NCBI GenBank assembly: GCA_965221035.1
Contig: OZ244860.1
Location: 1,550,001 to 1,614,000 of the forward strand
DNA length: 64,000 nucleotides
From: UBA6522 sp965221035
GTDB taxonomy: Bacteria > Pseudomonadota > Gammaproteobacteria > Steroidobacterales > Rariloculaceae
Direction: 5' to 3'
Part shown: positions 18,218 through 26,409 of the stretch, piece by piece
How positions within the stretch are numbered: the first letter of the stretch is position 1
Layout of the letters: each line of letters starts with the position of its first letter
Notes under the pieces: generated by a model
What the model was told of the DNA's origin: nothing
Databases searched by the model: none
Seen by the model: only the letters and a program-made list of their open reading frames with translations
Translations under genes and position numbers: made by a program

Positions 18218-19183
18218 TTGATACTCGCAACACTGGCAAACGACACGCTTGACGGTGAACTCGTCGTCGTATCGGGTGACGGCAAGCGCTTTCTCAAGCC
18301 GAAAACAGTCTCGACATTGCAGCTGGCGATCGAGAACTGGCGACAAGCAAGCCGTGAACTTCGAGCCCTTGCATCCCGACTGGCCGACGGTGCAGGCGAA
18401 TCGACGGGTACTTCCAGGTTTGCCGCACCGCTGCCCCGCGCCTGGCAATGGCTCGATGGCTCGGCCTACGACACCCATGGCGAGCTCATGCAAAAGGCGT
18501 TCGGCCTCGATCCCATCGAGACCGACAAGCCGCTCATGTACCAGGGCATGTCTCACCTGTTCCATGGCCCCAACGACGACATCCCGCTTCCGAACGAGGC
18601 GGACGGCATCGACTTTGAAGGCGAATTCGGTGTCATCGTCGACGAGGTGCCAATGGGAACAAGCGCCGTCGATGCAATACAACATATTCGGCTGATCATT
18701 CAGCTCAATGACTGGTCATTGCGCACCATTGCTCCCAAGGAAATGAAGACCGGGTTCGGATGGGTGCAGGCGAAGCCGGCGTGTTCGGTCGCACCATTTG
18801 CGGTTACGCCGGATGAACTCGGCGATAGCTGGACCGACGGGCGGGTTAACCTCAACCTGACTATCAAATGGAATGGCAAGTGGTTCGGCAGAGCACACGG
18901 TGGTGCCATGAGCGTCGGCTTTCACGATCTCGTCGCCCATGCCGCAGCCACGCGCACACTGTGCGCCGGCACGATCATCGGTTCAGGAACGGTCTCCAAC
19001 GCGAACTACCACGAGGTCGGCTCATCCTGCATCTCGGAGCGTCGCGCAATCGAGATGGTGAACGAAGGCGAACCTCGCACGCCGTACATGTCTTTCGGCG
19101 ATTCCGTATTCATGGAAGCTCGCACGCCCGACGGAGAGGTCCTGTTCGGCGCGATCGACCAGCGCGTCGTCGTTCAATCCTGA
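18218..19183 (+). CDS. Fumarylacetoacetate hydrolase family protein
   Basis: The 321-residue enzyme has an N-terminal regulatory-type segment (LATLANDTLDGELVVVSGDG) and a C-terminal FAH domain with FEGEFGVIVDE near residue 130 and the GWVQAKP and AHGG segments. The family hydrolyses or decarboxylates diketo acids such as fumarylacetoacetate or fumarylpyruvate, late steps of aromatic ring degradation. The start is TTG at 18218, aligned with the family N-terminus (normally MKLATL...) and with AGGA about 9 bases upstream. It follows the cyclase gene by 54 bases on the same strand, consistent with one catabolic operon. Confidence 0.83.
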   Translation: MILATLANDTLDGELVVVSGDGKRFLKPKTVSTLQLAIENWRQASRELRALASRLADGAGESTGTSRFAAPLPRAWQWLDGSAYDTHGELMQKAFGLDPIETDKPLMYQGMSHLFHGPNDDIPLPNEADGIDFEGEFGVIVDEVPMGTSAVDAIQHIRLIIQLNDWSLRTIAPKEMKTGFGWVQAKPACSVAPFAVTPDELGDSWTDGRVNLNLTIKWNGKWFGRAHGGAMSVGFHDLVAHAAATRTLCAGTIIGSGTVSNANYHEVGSSCISERRAIEMVNEGEPRTPYMSFGDSVFMEARTPDGEVLFGAIDQRVVVQS

Positions 19184-19267
19184 CCGTCAAGCACAGTGAA
19201 CAGCGACCCATGCAGATAGCGCCGACGCGCCTGCTCGGCGAATTCGGCACACTGCAACAGCGCAGCC

Positions 19268-20404
19268 TTACGGCTTGTAACTCGCCACCGGCGGCAGGTA
19301 CGAGCCGGTGCGTTCCGGCGGTTGCGCCTCGGCGACCACCGGATGGACCAGCGTGCCGATGCCTTCGATGGTCGCCTCGATGGTGTCACCAGGCTGCAGG
19401 AACCGCTGCTCGCCGCGCACATAGGTGCCGGCGCCGGTGCCGCCCGACGTGCCGTTGTTGAGCACGTCACCCGGGAACAGGGTGATGATCGAGCTGCCGT
19501 ACTCGATCAGTTCGTAGATGGAATGGATCATGTCGCCGGGGCCCGCCCGCTGCATGACCTCGCCGTCCACCTCGAGAACCTGCTCCAGCCGGACCATGGG
19601 ATCGCCGTAAAACTCCTTGGGCACGATCCAGGGACCCAGCGGCGCAAAGGTGTCATGGCCCTTGCCCACCAGCCAGTCCGATCCGGGACGTGAATTCGGC
19701 GGGCGACCGCCGCGGTCGGAGATGTCCAGGCTGACCATGTATCCGAAGATGTGGTCCTCGGCGTTCTCGGCCGAGACGTATTTCGCCGTGCGTCCGATGA
19801 CGATGGCCAGCTCTACCTCCCAGTCGATGCGGTCGCGACCCCAGGGAAGGACCACCGCGTCGCCGGTTCCGATGACCGCGCCTTCGGTGGGCTTGATGAA
19901 CAGGTAGGGAATGCCGCGATTGGCGCGCCGGCGTTCCGCCGCGGCGCGCTGTTCCTCCGGCGAATTGGCTTCTTCCACATGGCTGTAGAAATTGACGGCC
20001 GCGTTCAGCATCTTCCCGGGCATCAGCGGCGCCAGCGTGCGCACATCGTCCAGGTCGTGGACGTAGTCATCGCGTTCGTCTCCGCTCAGACGCTCGTTGG
20101 CCACCATGTGGTTGACGATCTCGTAGAGCCTGTACTTGAGCCCGTACTCGTAGCGGCCGATCAGGTCCCTCATGTCTTCAGGCATCGGCACGGCCACGTA
20201 GTCCGGATCCTGCTCAAGGGCCTGGTTGGCGGCATTGAGCTCGATGATCAGTTCATCCCGCAGGACGATGCCGATCCGCGAATCCCCTTCGCCGGTGACC
20301 TCGAACGTGCCGAGCTTGAAGGGTTCAACGCTGTTCATCGCGGTTTGTGCGGATACTGCACCGGCGAACGTGAGCATTGCGAACAGAGTCAGAAATCGTT
20401 TCAT
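19268..20404 (-). CDS. Exported fumarylacetoacetate hydrolase family protein
   Basis: The 378-residue protein carries a clear signal peptide (MKRFLTLFAMLTFAGAVSAQ), which is unusual because FAH-family enzymes normally work in the cytoplasm. The FAH domain is recognisable at LNAAVNFYSHVEEA near 150, PYLFIKPTEGAVIGTGDAVV near 190, WEVELAIVIGRTAKYVS near 220, DISDRGGRPP and FPGDVLNNGTSGGTG near 330. The ATG at 20404 is chosen because it begins the signal peptide; the frame runs open to 20515. It converges with the FAH gene at 18218-19183. Whether the active site (E-x-E in WEVELAI) is functional outside the cytoplasm is unknown. Confidence 0.82.
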   Translation of the reverse strand: MKRFLTLFAMLTFAGAVSAQTAMNSVEPFKLGTFEVTGEGDSRIGIVLRDELIIELNAANQALEQDPDYVAVPMPEDMRDLIGRYEYGLKYRLYEIVNHMVANERLSGDERDDYVHDLDDVRTLAPLMPGKMLNAAVNFYSHVEEANSPEEQRAAAERRRANRGIPYLFIKPTEGAVIGTGDAVVLPWGRDRIDWEVELAIVIGRTAKYVSAENAEDHIFGYMVSLDISDRGGRPPNSRPGSDWLVGKGHDTFAPLGPWIVPKEFYGDPMVRLEQVLEVDGEVMQRAGPGDMIHSIYELIEYGSSIITLFPGDVLNNGTSGGTGAGTYVRGEQRFLQPGDTIEATIEGIGTLVHPVVAEAQPPERTGSYLPPVASYKP

Positions 20405-20626
20405 GGTGATCACCGATTGATTGATTTTGGCATGGCGTTGTATTCCGGGGGTTCGACGAGAATTACGCGTCAGCGGTTTACTGGAACAGCCCGTATGGTT
20501 CTTTTCTCCCAACAACTAACTTTCGCGCGTGCGCGCCGCGGTGTCAAGCAGGCTTGCCAGCAGACTTGCCGGGTGTGCCAGTGGCGCGCTCGCGTCCGCG
20601 AACGCGCTTGGAGCAAGGGCAGCAGC
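20405..20626. other. Non-coding interval
   Basis: About 220 bases between two minus-strand genes. Several GC-rich inverted and alternating CGCG stretches occur (for example 20522-20542 and 20581-20610), which could form hairpins and end transcription of the DUF6152 gene. No T-run typical of an intrinsic terminator and no convincing coding frame is seen. Confidence 0.3.
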
Positions 20627-21700
20627 TTAAAGGGGAACAGCGTTCAAGGTAGAACGGGTCGCGACGCCGGCGTCGCAGTCGAATTCGTAAATCGGCGCAT
20701 CGTCCCTCAACCGGCTCCACTCCACGCGGGCCTTAAAGGGTTCCGAAAGGTAGACCGGATCCTCCAGCGTATAGTCCAGTACCAGGGTCTTTCTGTCGTC
20801 GCTTACCGTGTAGCGTTCAACGAGCCTCTTTTGCGCGCTGCCGGGGACATTCCTGCCGCGGCCTATCCTGTCCCAATCGGATGCAAGCCCGGCGGGATGC
20901 TCGGAAAAGCCGACGCTTTCGACCACCAGGGCGTCGCCCTCGACGGCCACGGTTCGGCGACCCAACCCCGGTGGCGAGTCCGCCGACTGCTCCGTCAGGG
21001 ACAGAGGACGCGCAAGCCCCTGGTATTCGTGGAAGAGGACCGGCTGCGGCCCGTCGGTCCGGACCTCGTACACGTACGGCGCGTAAAGCACTGACGGAAC
21101 ATTGGGGGGAACGCAGTTCATGGCGGGCGTGTCGAGCGGATCGTAGCCGGCCCGCGCGGCGCGGCCGGCCTCGTTGAGCGGCAGCGGAGTCTCGTCGATG
21201 ACCTGCGTGTTCAGAGGGGTGATCACTCCCCAACGGCCTGACATGCGCTCCAGAATGGTGCCCGCCGTCAGCGGATCGACGCTTACGGCGTTGTAACGGG
21301 TCAGGTTCCCGGCCAGCCCGCCCCCCAGCAGCGAGAATTGCCGCCCGTCGGCAAGTGTGATCCGGCTGCCGAACGTCACACGATTGGCTCCTCGGGGCGA
21401 GGGTCCGACCACCGTAATCGTGTCGCCCGGTTGAATGGTCTCCCGGTCGATCCCGAGTCGCCGCAACAGGGGTACGGCATGCGCCTCGACCTCCCATTCC
21501 ACGATACCGTCTTCGGTCGCGACCTCCAGCGAGAAGAACGAGTGGGGATTGCGCAGGCTCGCCTCGGTGACGACCCCGGTGATCTCCACGCTCCGGTCCA
21601 TCAGGTAGTGCGTGGCAAAGGAATGGTGCGCGCCGGCCGGCTGGACCGCGAGTAGCGCTGCGGCCCCAATCAGCCACATGGCAGACCTCACAGCGGTCAT
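20627..21700 (-). CDS. Exported DUF6152-type protein with fused C-terminal domain
   Basis: The 357-residue product has a signal peptide ending PAGAHHSFA; the HHS right after the signal is the hallmark of DUF6152 proteins. Residues about 20-120 form the small beta domain (VEITGVVTEASLRNPHSFF). From about residue 170 a second domain begins (AGRAARAGYDPLDTPAMNCVPP...), which also occurs in the proteins at 36439-37137 and 54790-55839. Function unknown. The ATG at 21700 is chosen because it begins the signal peptide; it overlaps the toxin stop by 4 bases (ATGA). The periplasmic location is inferred from the signal. Confidence 0.72.
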   Translation of the reverse strand: MTAVRSAMWLIGAAALLAVQPAGAHHSFATHYLMDRSVEITGVVTEASLRNPHSFFSLEVATEDGIVEWEVEAHAVPLLRRLGIDRETIQPGDTITVVGPSPRGANRVTFGSRITLADGRQFSLLGGGLAGNLTRYNAVSVDPLTAGTILERMSGRWGVITPLNTQVIDETPLPLNEAGRAARAGYDPLDTPAMNCVPPNVPSVLYAPYVYEVRTDGPQPVLFHEYQGLARPLSLTEQSADSPPGLGRRTVAVEGDALVVESVGFSEHPAGLASDWDRIGRGRNVPGSAQKRLVERYTVSDDRKTLVLDYTLEDPVYLSEPFKARVEWSRLRDDAPIYEFDCDAGVATRSTLNAVPL

Positions 21701-22119
21701 CGCAAGACCTTTGGAAGGAGCCCCAACAGCGATTGCGGCGAATGCGCGGGGATTGGCGAGTTGGCAAAGTCCCTTTGATTGCGCGTGACTACGCACTCCG
21801 CGTTGGCCTGCCGTGCGGACTCAGCGATGACAGCATCCTCGAAGTCATCCATCTCGCTGTTCAGAGCTTGTTCCAGAGTCGCACGGTTCACGGGCGCGAC
21901 ATCGAGGATCGAAAGCAGGGCCGCAATGTGGCGCCCGGCGTCTGCAACCCCAACCGCCTTTCGGACCAGATAGTGGATTGAGGTGATCGAGTTCGCACAA
22001 ACAAGCCCCTGTATCTCACCGCGGTCGGCTTGCGAGAGGAGATCGGCGACGGCATCAGCAAACGGTGCCCGATCCAGCAGAAAGTCGATTAGTACATTTG
22101 TATCGAAGAGCGTTCTCAC
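21697..22119 (-). CDS. PIN-domain RNase toxin, VapC type
   Basis: This 140-residue PIN-domain protein has FDTNVLIDFLLDR at the N-terminus (first acidic metal residue), a central DDFEDAVIAESAR acidic cluster and the final VTRNQRDF. Such toxins cut RNA, often tRNA or rRNA, when not bound by their antitoxin. The GTG at 22119 is chosen because the PIN fold starts there; upstream codons in the open frame (to 22191) overlap the antitoxin gene. It follows the antitoxin stop by 13 bases, and its own stop overlaps the DUF6152 start by 4 bases. Confidence 0.82.
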   Translation of the reverse strand: MRTLFDTNVLIDFLLDRAPFADAVADLLSQADRGEIQGLVCANSITSIHYLVRKAVGVADAGRHIAALLSILDVAPVNRATLEQALNSEMDDFEDAVIAESARQANAECVVTRNQRDFANSPIPAHSPQSLLGLLPKVLR

Positions 22120-22132
22120 CAAACTCGGGACC

Positions 22133-22375
22133 TCACAGGTGTTTTTCCTCCCGGTAGGCATGGTAGTCCCGCGCGTCATCGACCGGCGCACCCTTGAGTA
22201 CCCCCCGGAGCCGTGTCACGGCAGGCGTGGCGGTGAACTCAGGCTGATCCGCCGATGTGATGGCGGCAAAATACTCCGCCACAACTTGCGAAAGGGACTT
22301 TCCGGCACCCTTGGCGTACTGCTTGGCTCCACGTATCAACTGGCTGTCGAGCCGCAATGTGAGTTTTGTGTTCAT
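22133..22375 (-). CDS. DUF6364-type antitoxin for the PIN toxin
   Basis: This 80-residue protein begins MNTKLTLRLDSQLIRGAKQY and continues AKGAGKSLSQVVAEYFAAI, the short ribbon-helix-helix-like pattern of DUF6364 antitoxins paired with PIN toxins. The C-terminal tail (LRGVLKGAPVDDARDYHAYR) likely wraps the toxin. The start at 22375 removes an upstream extension that would run into mscS. It is the first gene of a two-gene toxin-antitoxin module and probably represses its own promoter (family expectation). Confidence 0.78.
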   Translation of the reverse strand: MNTKLTLRLDSQLIRGAKQYAKGAGKSLSQVVAEYFAAITSADQPEFTATPAVTRLRGVLKGAPVDDARDYHAYREEKHL

Positions 22376-22427
22376 CGGCATGTGACGTACATGTAAGCCT
22401 AAATTATACGTCTCACGGCCATGCCTT

Positions 22428-23669
22428 TCAATCGGGTCCTCGTAGCGCCGCGACATCGGTCCCGCTCGGCGCCTGGAAAACGCTCAACCCGAACTCCCCG
22501 CACTGGGCAAGTATATGGTCGAAGATATCCGCCTGGATGCCTTCGTACGCGGCCCATTCGGTGGTGCTCGTAAAGCAGTACATCTCGATGGGGATGCCCT
22601 TTTCGCCCGGTTGAAGCTGGCGCACCAGCAGCGTCATCCCGTGGTGGATGCCCGGATGGTTCCGAAGGTAATTCCAGAGGTAGGCCCGGAACGTGCCGAG
22701 ATTGGTGAGCCTGCGCAAGTTCACATTGGCCGTCTCGGGGCCCTCAAGGCCCGCGTTGTAGGCGGCCAGTTCGTCGCGCTTGCGTTGGATGTAGTCGCGC
22801 AGAAGCGTGAAGCGCGTAAACCGTTCCACCTCGTCTTCGGTGAGGAACCGCACGGAACCGGCGTCGATGTTGAGTGAGCGCTTGATCCGGCGCCCGCCGG
22901 AATCCTGCATGCCGCGCCAGTTCCTGAAGGATTCGCTGATCAGTCGGTGGGTGGGGATGGTGGTGATGGTCTTGTCCCAGTTCTGCACGCGGATCGTGTG
23001 CAGGGCGATGTCCACCACGTCGCCGTCGGCGTTGTATTGAGGCATCTCGATCCAGTCACCGACCCGGACCATGTCGAGGGTGGTCAACTGGATGCTTGCG
23101 ACCAGTGACAGGATCGTATCCCTGAACACCAGCAGCAGGATCGCCGTCATGGCGCCGAATCCGGTCAACAGCACGACGGGCGACCGCGCCATCAGCGCCG
23201 AAATGACGAACACCGCCCCCAGGATGTAAACCAGGATCTGGGCAACCTGCACAAATCCCTTGATGGGGCGGTCCCTGGCGATGGGCCAGGTGTCGTAAAT
23301 CGCCGTCCCCGCGCTGAGCAGTGCGCCGACAGACAGCGTAATGGCCAACGCCAGCCAGGCCATCGCGACGTTGGCGATGATCTGCGCAGCCGTTTCGCCG
23401 AGACCGGGCACGTGGGCGACTCCGAAGTAGACGACCAGCGCCGGAACGGCATGTGCCAGCCGGTCCAGCACGCCGTGTTCGAGAACGATGTCGTCCCATT
23501 GCTGGCTGGTCCGTCCCGCCAGGCCGCTCAGCAGACGTACGACCCGGCGCTTGACGAACCAGTTCAGCAGCATGCCCCCCAGCACCAGAACGGCGACGCC
23601 GCCGAGGGTGTGCACGAAGTGCGGCATCCCGAAAAACCATCCCGACAGCAGGGCAAAAGCGTCACTCAT
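22428..23669 (-). CDS. MscS-family mechanosensitive channel, YbdG type
   Basis: The 413-residue length and five N-terminal membrane helices (about 15-190) match YbdG rather than the short MscS. The conserved beta domain follows: FRDTILSLVASIQLTTLDMVRVGDWIEMP, VVDIALHTIRVQNWDKTITTIPT and RLISESFRNWRGMQDSGGRRIKRS. It forms a stretch-activated inner-membrane channel protecting against osmotic downshock. The ATG at 23669 overlaps by 4 bases the stop of a ParE-like remnant, showing it was once translationally coupled behind it. Confidence 0.9.
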   Translation of the reverse strand: MSDAFALLSGWFFGMPHFVHTLGGVAVLVLGGMLLNWFVKRRVVRLLSGLAGRTSQQWDDIVLEHGVLDRLAHAVPALVVYFGVAHVPGLGETAAQIIANVAMAWLALAITLSVGALLSAGTAIYDTWPIARDRPIKGFVQVAQILVYILGAVFVISALMARSPVVLLTGFGAMTAILLLVFRDTILSLVASIQLTTLDMVRVGDWIEMPQYNADGDVVDIALHTIRVQNWDKTITTIPTHRLISESFRNWRGMQDSGGRRIKRSLNIDAGSVRFLTEDEVERFTRFTLLRDYIQRKRDELAAYNAGLEGPETANVNLRRLTNLGTFRAYLWNYLRNHPGIHHGMTLLVRQLQPGEKGIPIEMYCFTSTTEWAAYEGIQADIFDHILAQCGEFGLSVFQAPSGTDVAALRGPD

Positions 23670-23812
23670 TGTTCGTCCCGCAGATGTCGAATGTGCTCAT
23701 GCAATTCACGAATGATCGAAATGGTCTCCACTCCGGACCGAAAGAAAATCACGTGGCGGCTTTCCTTGACGCTTTTGCTGAGTTTGCCGACATGGTGTTC
23801 ATCGCGATTCAC
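23666..23812 (-). pseudogene. ParE/RelE-type toxin, C-terminal remnant
   Basis: A 48-codon frame (GTG start at 23812) encodes VKESRHVIFFRSGVETISII followed by RELHEHIRHLRDEQ. This is the last two strands and helix of a RelE/ParE-fold toxin (pattern R-H-x-I-F-F-R...I-x-I-I-R-x-L-H). The N-terminal half and any antitoxin are missing, and a TGA lies right before the GTG. It is most likely a decayed toxin gene, although the short peptide could still be translated. Its TGA overlaps the mscS ATG (ATGA). Confidence 0.6.
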
Positions 23813-23999
23813 TCACCTTTCCGCCGGTTTCGTTCGGTTAATCCATTCTGTTCGATATTCGGCACCGGCACAAACCGACCACTCAGACCCACCGTTCAGG
23901 CTCATGTCCGTATTGGATCAGACTGCCGATGACGAGGCCGATGACGCTTGGCCGATTACGAGTTTGGCGGCGCACTTGCGGCGCGCTTAGAATGCGGGC

Positions 24000-25043
24000 A
24001 TGGCGAGCGCGCACCCGAAACTGGAAGCAGGCCATGCCCCGCGACGGCCGCAGGTGGATGATCGCTGGAACGCCCCGTCCCTGCCCGGGCTGGAATTCCC
24101 CGGCTGCACCCCCCGACGCCTGAAACGCTCCGAGATCGCGACCTACGAAGGGCGACTGGAGTTCTGGGACGCCCACACCGAGACCGCCTGGGTGTGTGAA
24201 CCCACCACCCCCGTCCACGAGCGCCCCTCGCGGGCGCTGGCGGCTCTCGCGGAGCGCATCGCCGCGGTGCGCGGTTCGCCGGTCACCTGCCTTGGATCGA
24301 TGGACCTCATGCTGCGCGACTCGGCCGGCGCACCACGGCGCATCATGCAGGCGGACGAGTCGCTGTACCTGCACCCGCTTTCGGCCAATCTCCCCCACGC
24401 CGGCGCGATGGTGGTCGGCGAGCACGACTTCCCCGACGTGGTGCTGGAAGTGGACCACACCACGGACGCGCGCCGGGGCAAGCTGAAGCTATACGAGGCA
24501 TGGGGATTCCCCGAAGTCTGGATTCAAGTACCCGGCACGCGCTCGCCAAGCCGACCGAAAAGCCGTGTTTCAGCACTGACCATCCACCTGCTGGAGGGGA
24601 GCGCCTTCCGCGTGTCCGGACAGAGCCGTGCATTTCCGGGCTGGTCGGCGGAGGCCATACATACCGCCCTCGACGAGACGGCGCCGTCCGCGGAATCGCT
24701 CGGCATTCTGGAGAGGGTGGGCCTGACGCTCGGCGCACGCGAGGGCACCGGGCCGGACGACGACCCGCTGCTGCGCTCGCAGCGCCAGGAAGCCATGCGG
24801 CAGGGCGTGGAACAAGGGATGACGCAAGGATTGGAGCGCGGAATCGCGGCCCAGCGGGAGTTGCTGCGCCGCCAGGCGGCGCGAAAGTTCGGCACTTCGG
24901 CCGCGGCGGAATTTGCCCGCCGGATCGAGGCGCTGACCGATCCGGCCCAGCTTGCCGAAGCCGGCGAATGGATCATCGATTGCGCTACGGTAGACGAGCT
25001 TCTGGGGCAGAGCCGCGACAAGGGGCAGCCACCCATCGAGTAA
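24000..25043 (+). CDS. Uma2-family (DUF820-like) nuclease-fold protein with C-terminal helical tail
   Basis: The 347-residue protein contains the Uma2 core around residues 140-180 (HDFPDVVLEVDHTTDARRGK, then LKLYEAWGFPEVWIQVP). The Asp and Glu-x-Asp residues fit the PD-(D/E)XK-like active site of this family. Residues about 245-345 form a charged helical tail (MRQGVEQGMTQGLERGIAAQ...LLRRQAARKFG) like that of Rpn-type recombination-promoting nucleases. The biological role of the family is not well established. It stands alone on the plus strand, divergent from mscS. Confidence 0.68.
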   Translation: MASAHPKLEAGHAPRRPQVDDRWNAPSLPGLEFPGCTPRRLKRSEIATYEGRLEFWDAHTETAWVCEPTTPVHERPSRALAALAERIAAVRGSPVTCLGSMDLMLRDSAGAPRRIMQADESLYLHPLSANLPHAGAMVVGEHDFPDVVLEVDHTTDARRGKLKLYEAWGFPEVWIQVPGTRSPSRPKSRVSALTIHLLEGSAFRVSGQSRAFPGWSAEAIHTALDETAPSAESLGILERVGLTLGAREGTGPDDDPLLRSQRQEAMRQGVEQGMTQGLERGIAAQRELLRRQAARKFGTSAAAEFARRIEALTDPAQLAEAGEWIIDCATVDELLGQSRDKGQPPIE

Positions 25044-25126
25044 TCCTGCCACCCCAACCTGCCACCCCAACAAGACACGAACCCTCACTCCAACAGGTAC
25101 CGTGGGATCAAAATGAGAACTGCTCG

Positions 25127-25792
25127 TCAGGAAGGTGCCGAGGTCCGTTCGGTCTCGACCGCGAATTCACCGAAGAATACCGGAATGACCCAGGTGATGC
25201 TCAATGCGATGGCAACAAGGATCATTCCGCGACCCAGCCAGACCTGGTCGGTCAGGAGATAGTTGTTGCAGAACCGCACCGGCGAAATCTGGTACAACCA
25301 GCCAAGTCGCAGGAGCATCGCCAGAAACTCGATCTTGACGACGCCGCGCGCGACAGGATGCAGTCGTGACCAGCTCAGGGCCAGAGGCATGCCCGCCAGC
25401 AACACCAATGTGTAGTACTTCGCGTCGGCGATCCATGCGCTCGTAATCGAGCCGTCCAGCCAGCGGGGGATCATCCAGAACGCGAGTGTGAAAGTGACCA
25501 GCAGGATGCCGGGGATGCCTCCGGCGTTGAAGTTCGCCAGCGCCCGGCCAATCCGTGGCTTGACGCACTGGCCGAGAGCGAATCCCACCGCGACCAGCAT
25601 GGGAATCTGGACAAGTACGTGCCCGACCATGGTCGACGCCAGCCACGGGCCGAACGGTGTGGCGATGATCGCGGCAAACACCACCGGCGCGGCCGGCAGA
25701 AGCCATGCCGGACGTGCGGGGACGTCTTCCGAGACCTGCGGCGCGCCGCCCGCCGCCGGGGTCACTTCCGACCGTGCCGGGAATCCCGTCAC
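25127..25792 (-). CDS. Membrane protein of the heme-copper enzyme cluster (orf1-like)
   Basis: The 221-residue protein has five or six hydrophobic helices (about 30-50, 55-75, 90-115, 125-145, 150-170, 185-210). No catalytic motif or named family was firmly recognised; it is loosely like CtaG-type assembly proteins. Its ATG overlaps the senC stop by 4 bases, so it is the last gene of a four-gene operon with the CuA subunit, the catalytic subunit and SenC. That order matches norSY-senC-orf1 described in ammonia oxidisers, which suggests an assembly or accessory role. Confidence 0.6.
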   Translation of the reverse strand: MTGFPARSEVTPAAGGAPQVSEDVPARPAWLLPAAPVVFAAIIATPFGPWLASTMVGHVLVQIPMLVAVGFALGQCVKPRIGRALANFNAGGIPGILLVTFTLAFWMIPRWLDGSITSAWIADAKYYTLVLLAGMPLALSWSRLHPVARGVVKIEFLAMLLRLGWLYQISPVRFCNNYLLTDQVWLGRGMILVAIALSITWVIPVFFGEFAVETERTSAPS

Positions 25793-26409
25793 GAACCTGC
25801 CTCCAACCGCCGGCGAATGGCTTCAAGGAGTCCAGCCCGGTCGTCCCAGTCGAGTATCTCCACGACCCTGCCGTTGTCGATCAGGTAGAACGCGGCATTA
25901 TGGACAAAGCCCATCCGCGGCTCGGGAATCACCACCACACCCATCGTCGCAAGCGTCTCCGCAAGATGCTCCTCGTAGACGAATCGCGCGGCCCGCCAGT
26001 AGGGTTCGGCGGCACCGTATCGGCGCAGGTAGTTGTTCAGCGCCGCATCGTCGTCATTGGCGGGATCGAATGTGACACTGACCAATTCGACCTGATCGAG
26101 CCAACCGAGCGGCTCCAGGTCGCCCTGCAGTTGCCGAAACTGAAGTCCCATTGCCTGGCAAACGCCGGGACAGCGCGTGTAGATGAAATCGACTACGGCA
26201 AGGTTGCCTTTCTCCGGGATCAGCGACAGCAATTCACCTCGGGAATCCCGCAGCGGAAAGTCCGGCAGCAACCTGGGGTCTTCCAGCACGGCCTGGCGTC
26301 GGGCACTCTCGGCCGTCCAGACGGTCAGGCCATCGGTACCCAGGGCCAGCGCGCCGAAGCCCCCGGCCAGAACGCAGAGCGTGGCCGCCAGTGACGGCCA
26401 CCGGCTCAT
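25789..26409 (-). CDS. SCO1/SenC-type copper chaperone
   Basis: This 206-residue membrane-anchored thioredoxin-fold protein has an N-terminal helix, then YTRCPGVCQ (Cu-binding C-x-x-x-C) near residue 85 and the ligand His in MGFVHNAAFY near 170. SCO proteins load copper into the CuA site of oxidase-type subunit II or act as thiol reductases for it. The start at 26409 gives the single membrane anchor; the upstream open frame is antisense-type noise inside the catalytic subunit gene. It overlaps its neighbours on both sides by 4 bases, so it is tightly tied to this enzyme's assembly. Confidence 0.87.
   Translation of the reverse strand: MSRWPSLAATLCVLAGGFGALALGTDGLTVWTAESARRQAVLEDPRLLPDFPLRDSRGELLSLIPEKGNLAVVDFIYTRCPGVCQAMGLQFRQLQGDLEPLGWLDQVELVSVTFDPANDDDAALNNYLRRYGAAEPYWRAARFVYEEHLAETLATMGVVVIPEPRMGFVHNAAFYLIDNGRVVEILDWDDRAGLLEAIRRRLEAGS

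Noticed and set aside
19751..21094. A 447-codon open frame on the plus strand opposite the exported FAH-family and DUF6152 genes
   Set aside because: Antisense to two genes with signal peptides and known domains; no motif of its own.
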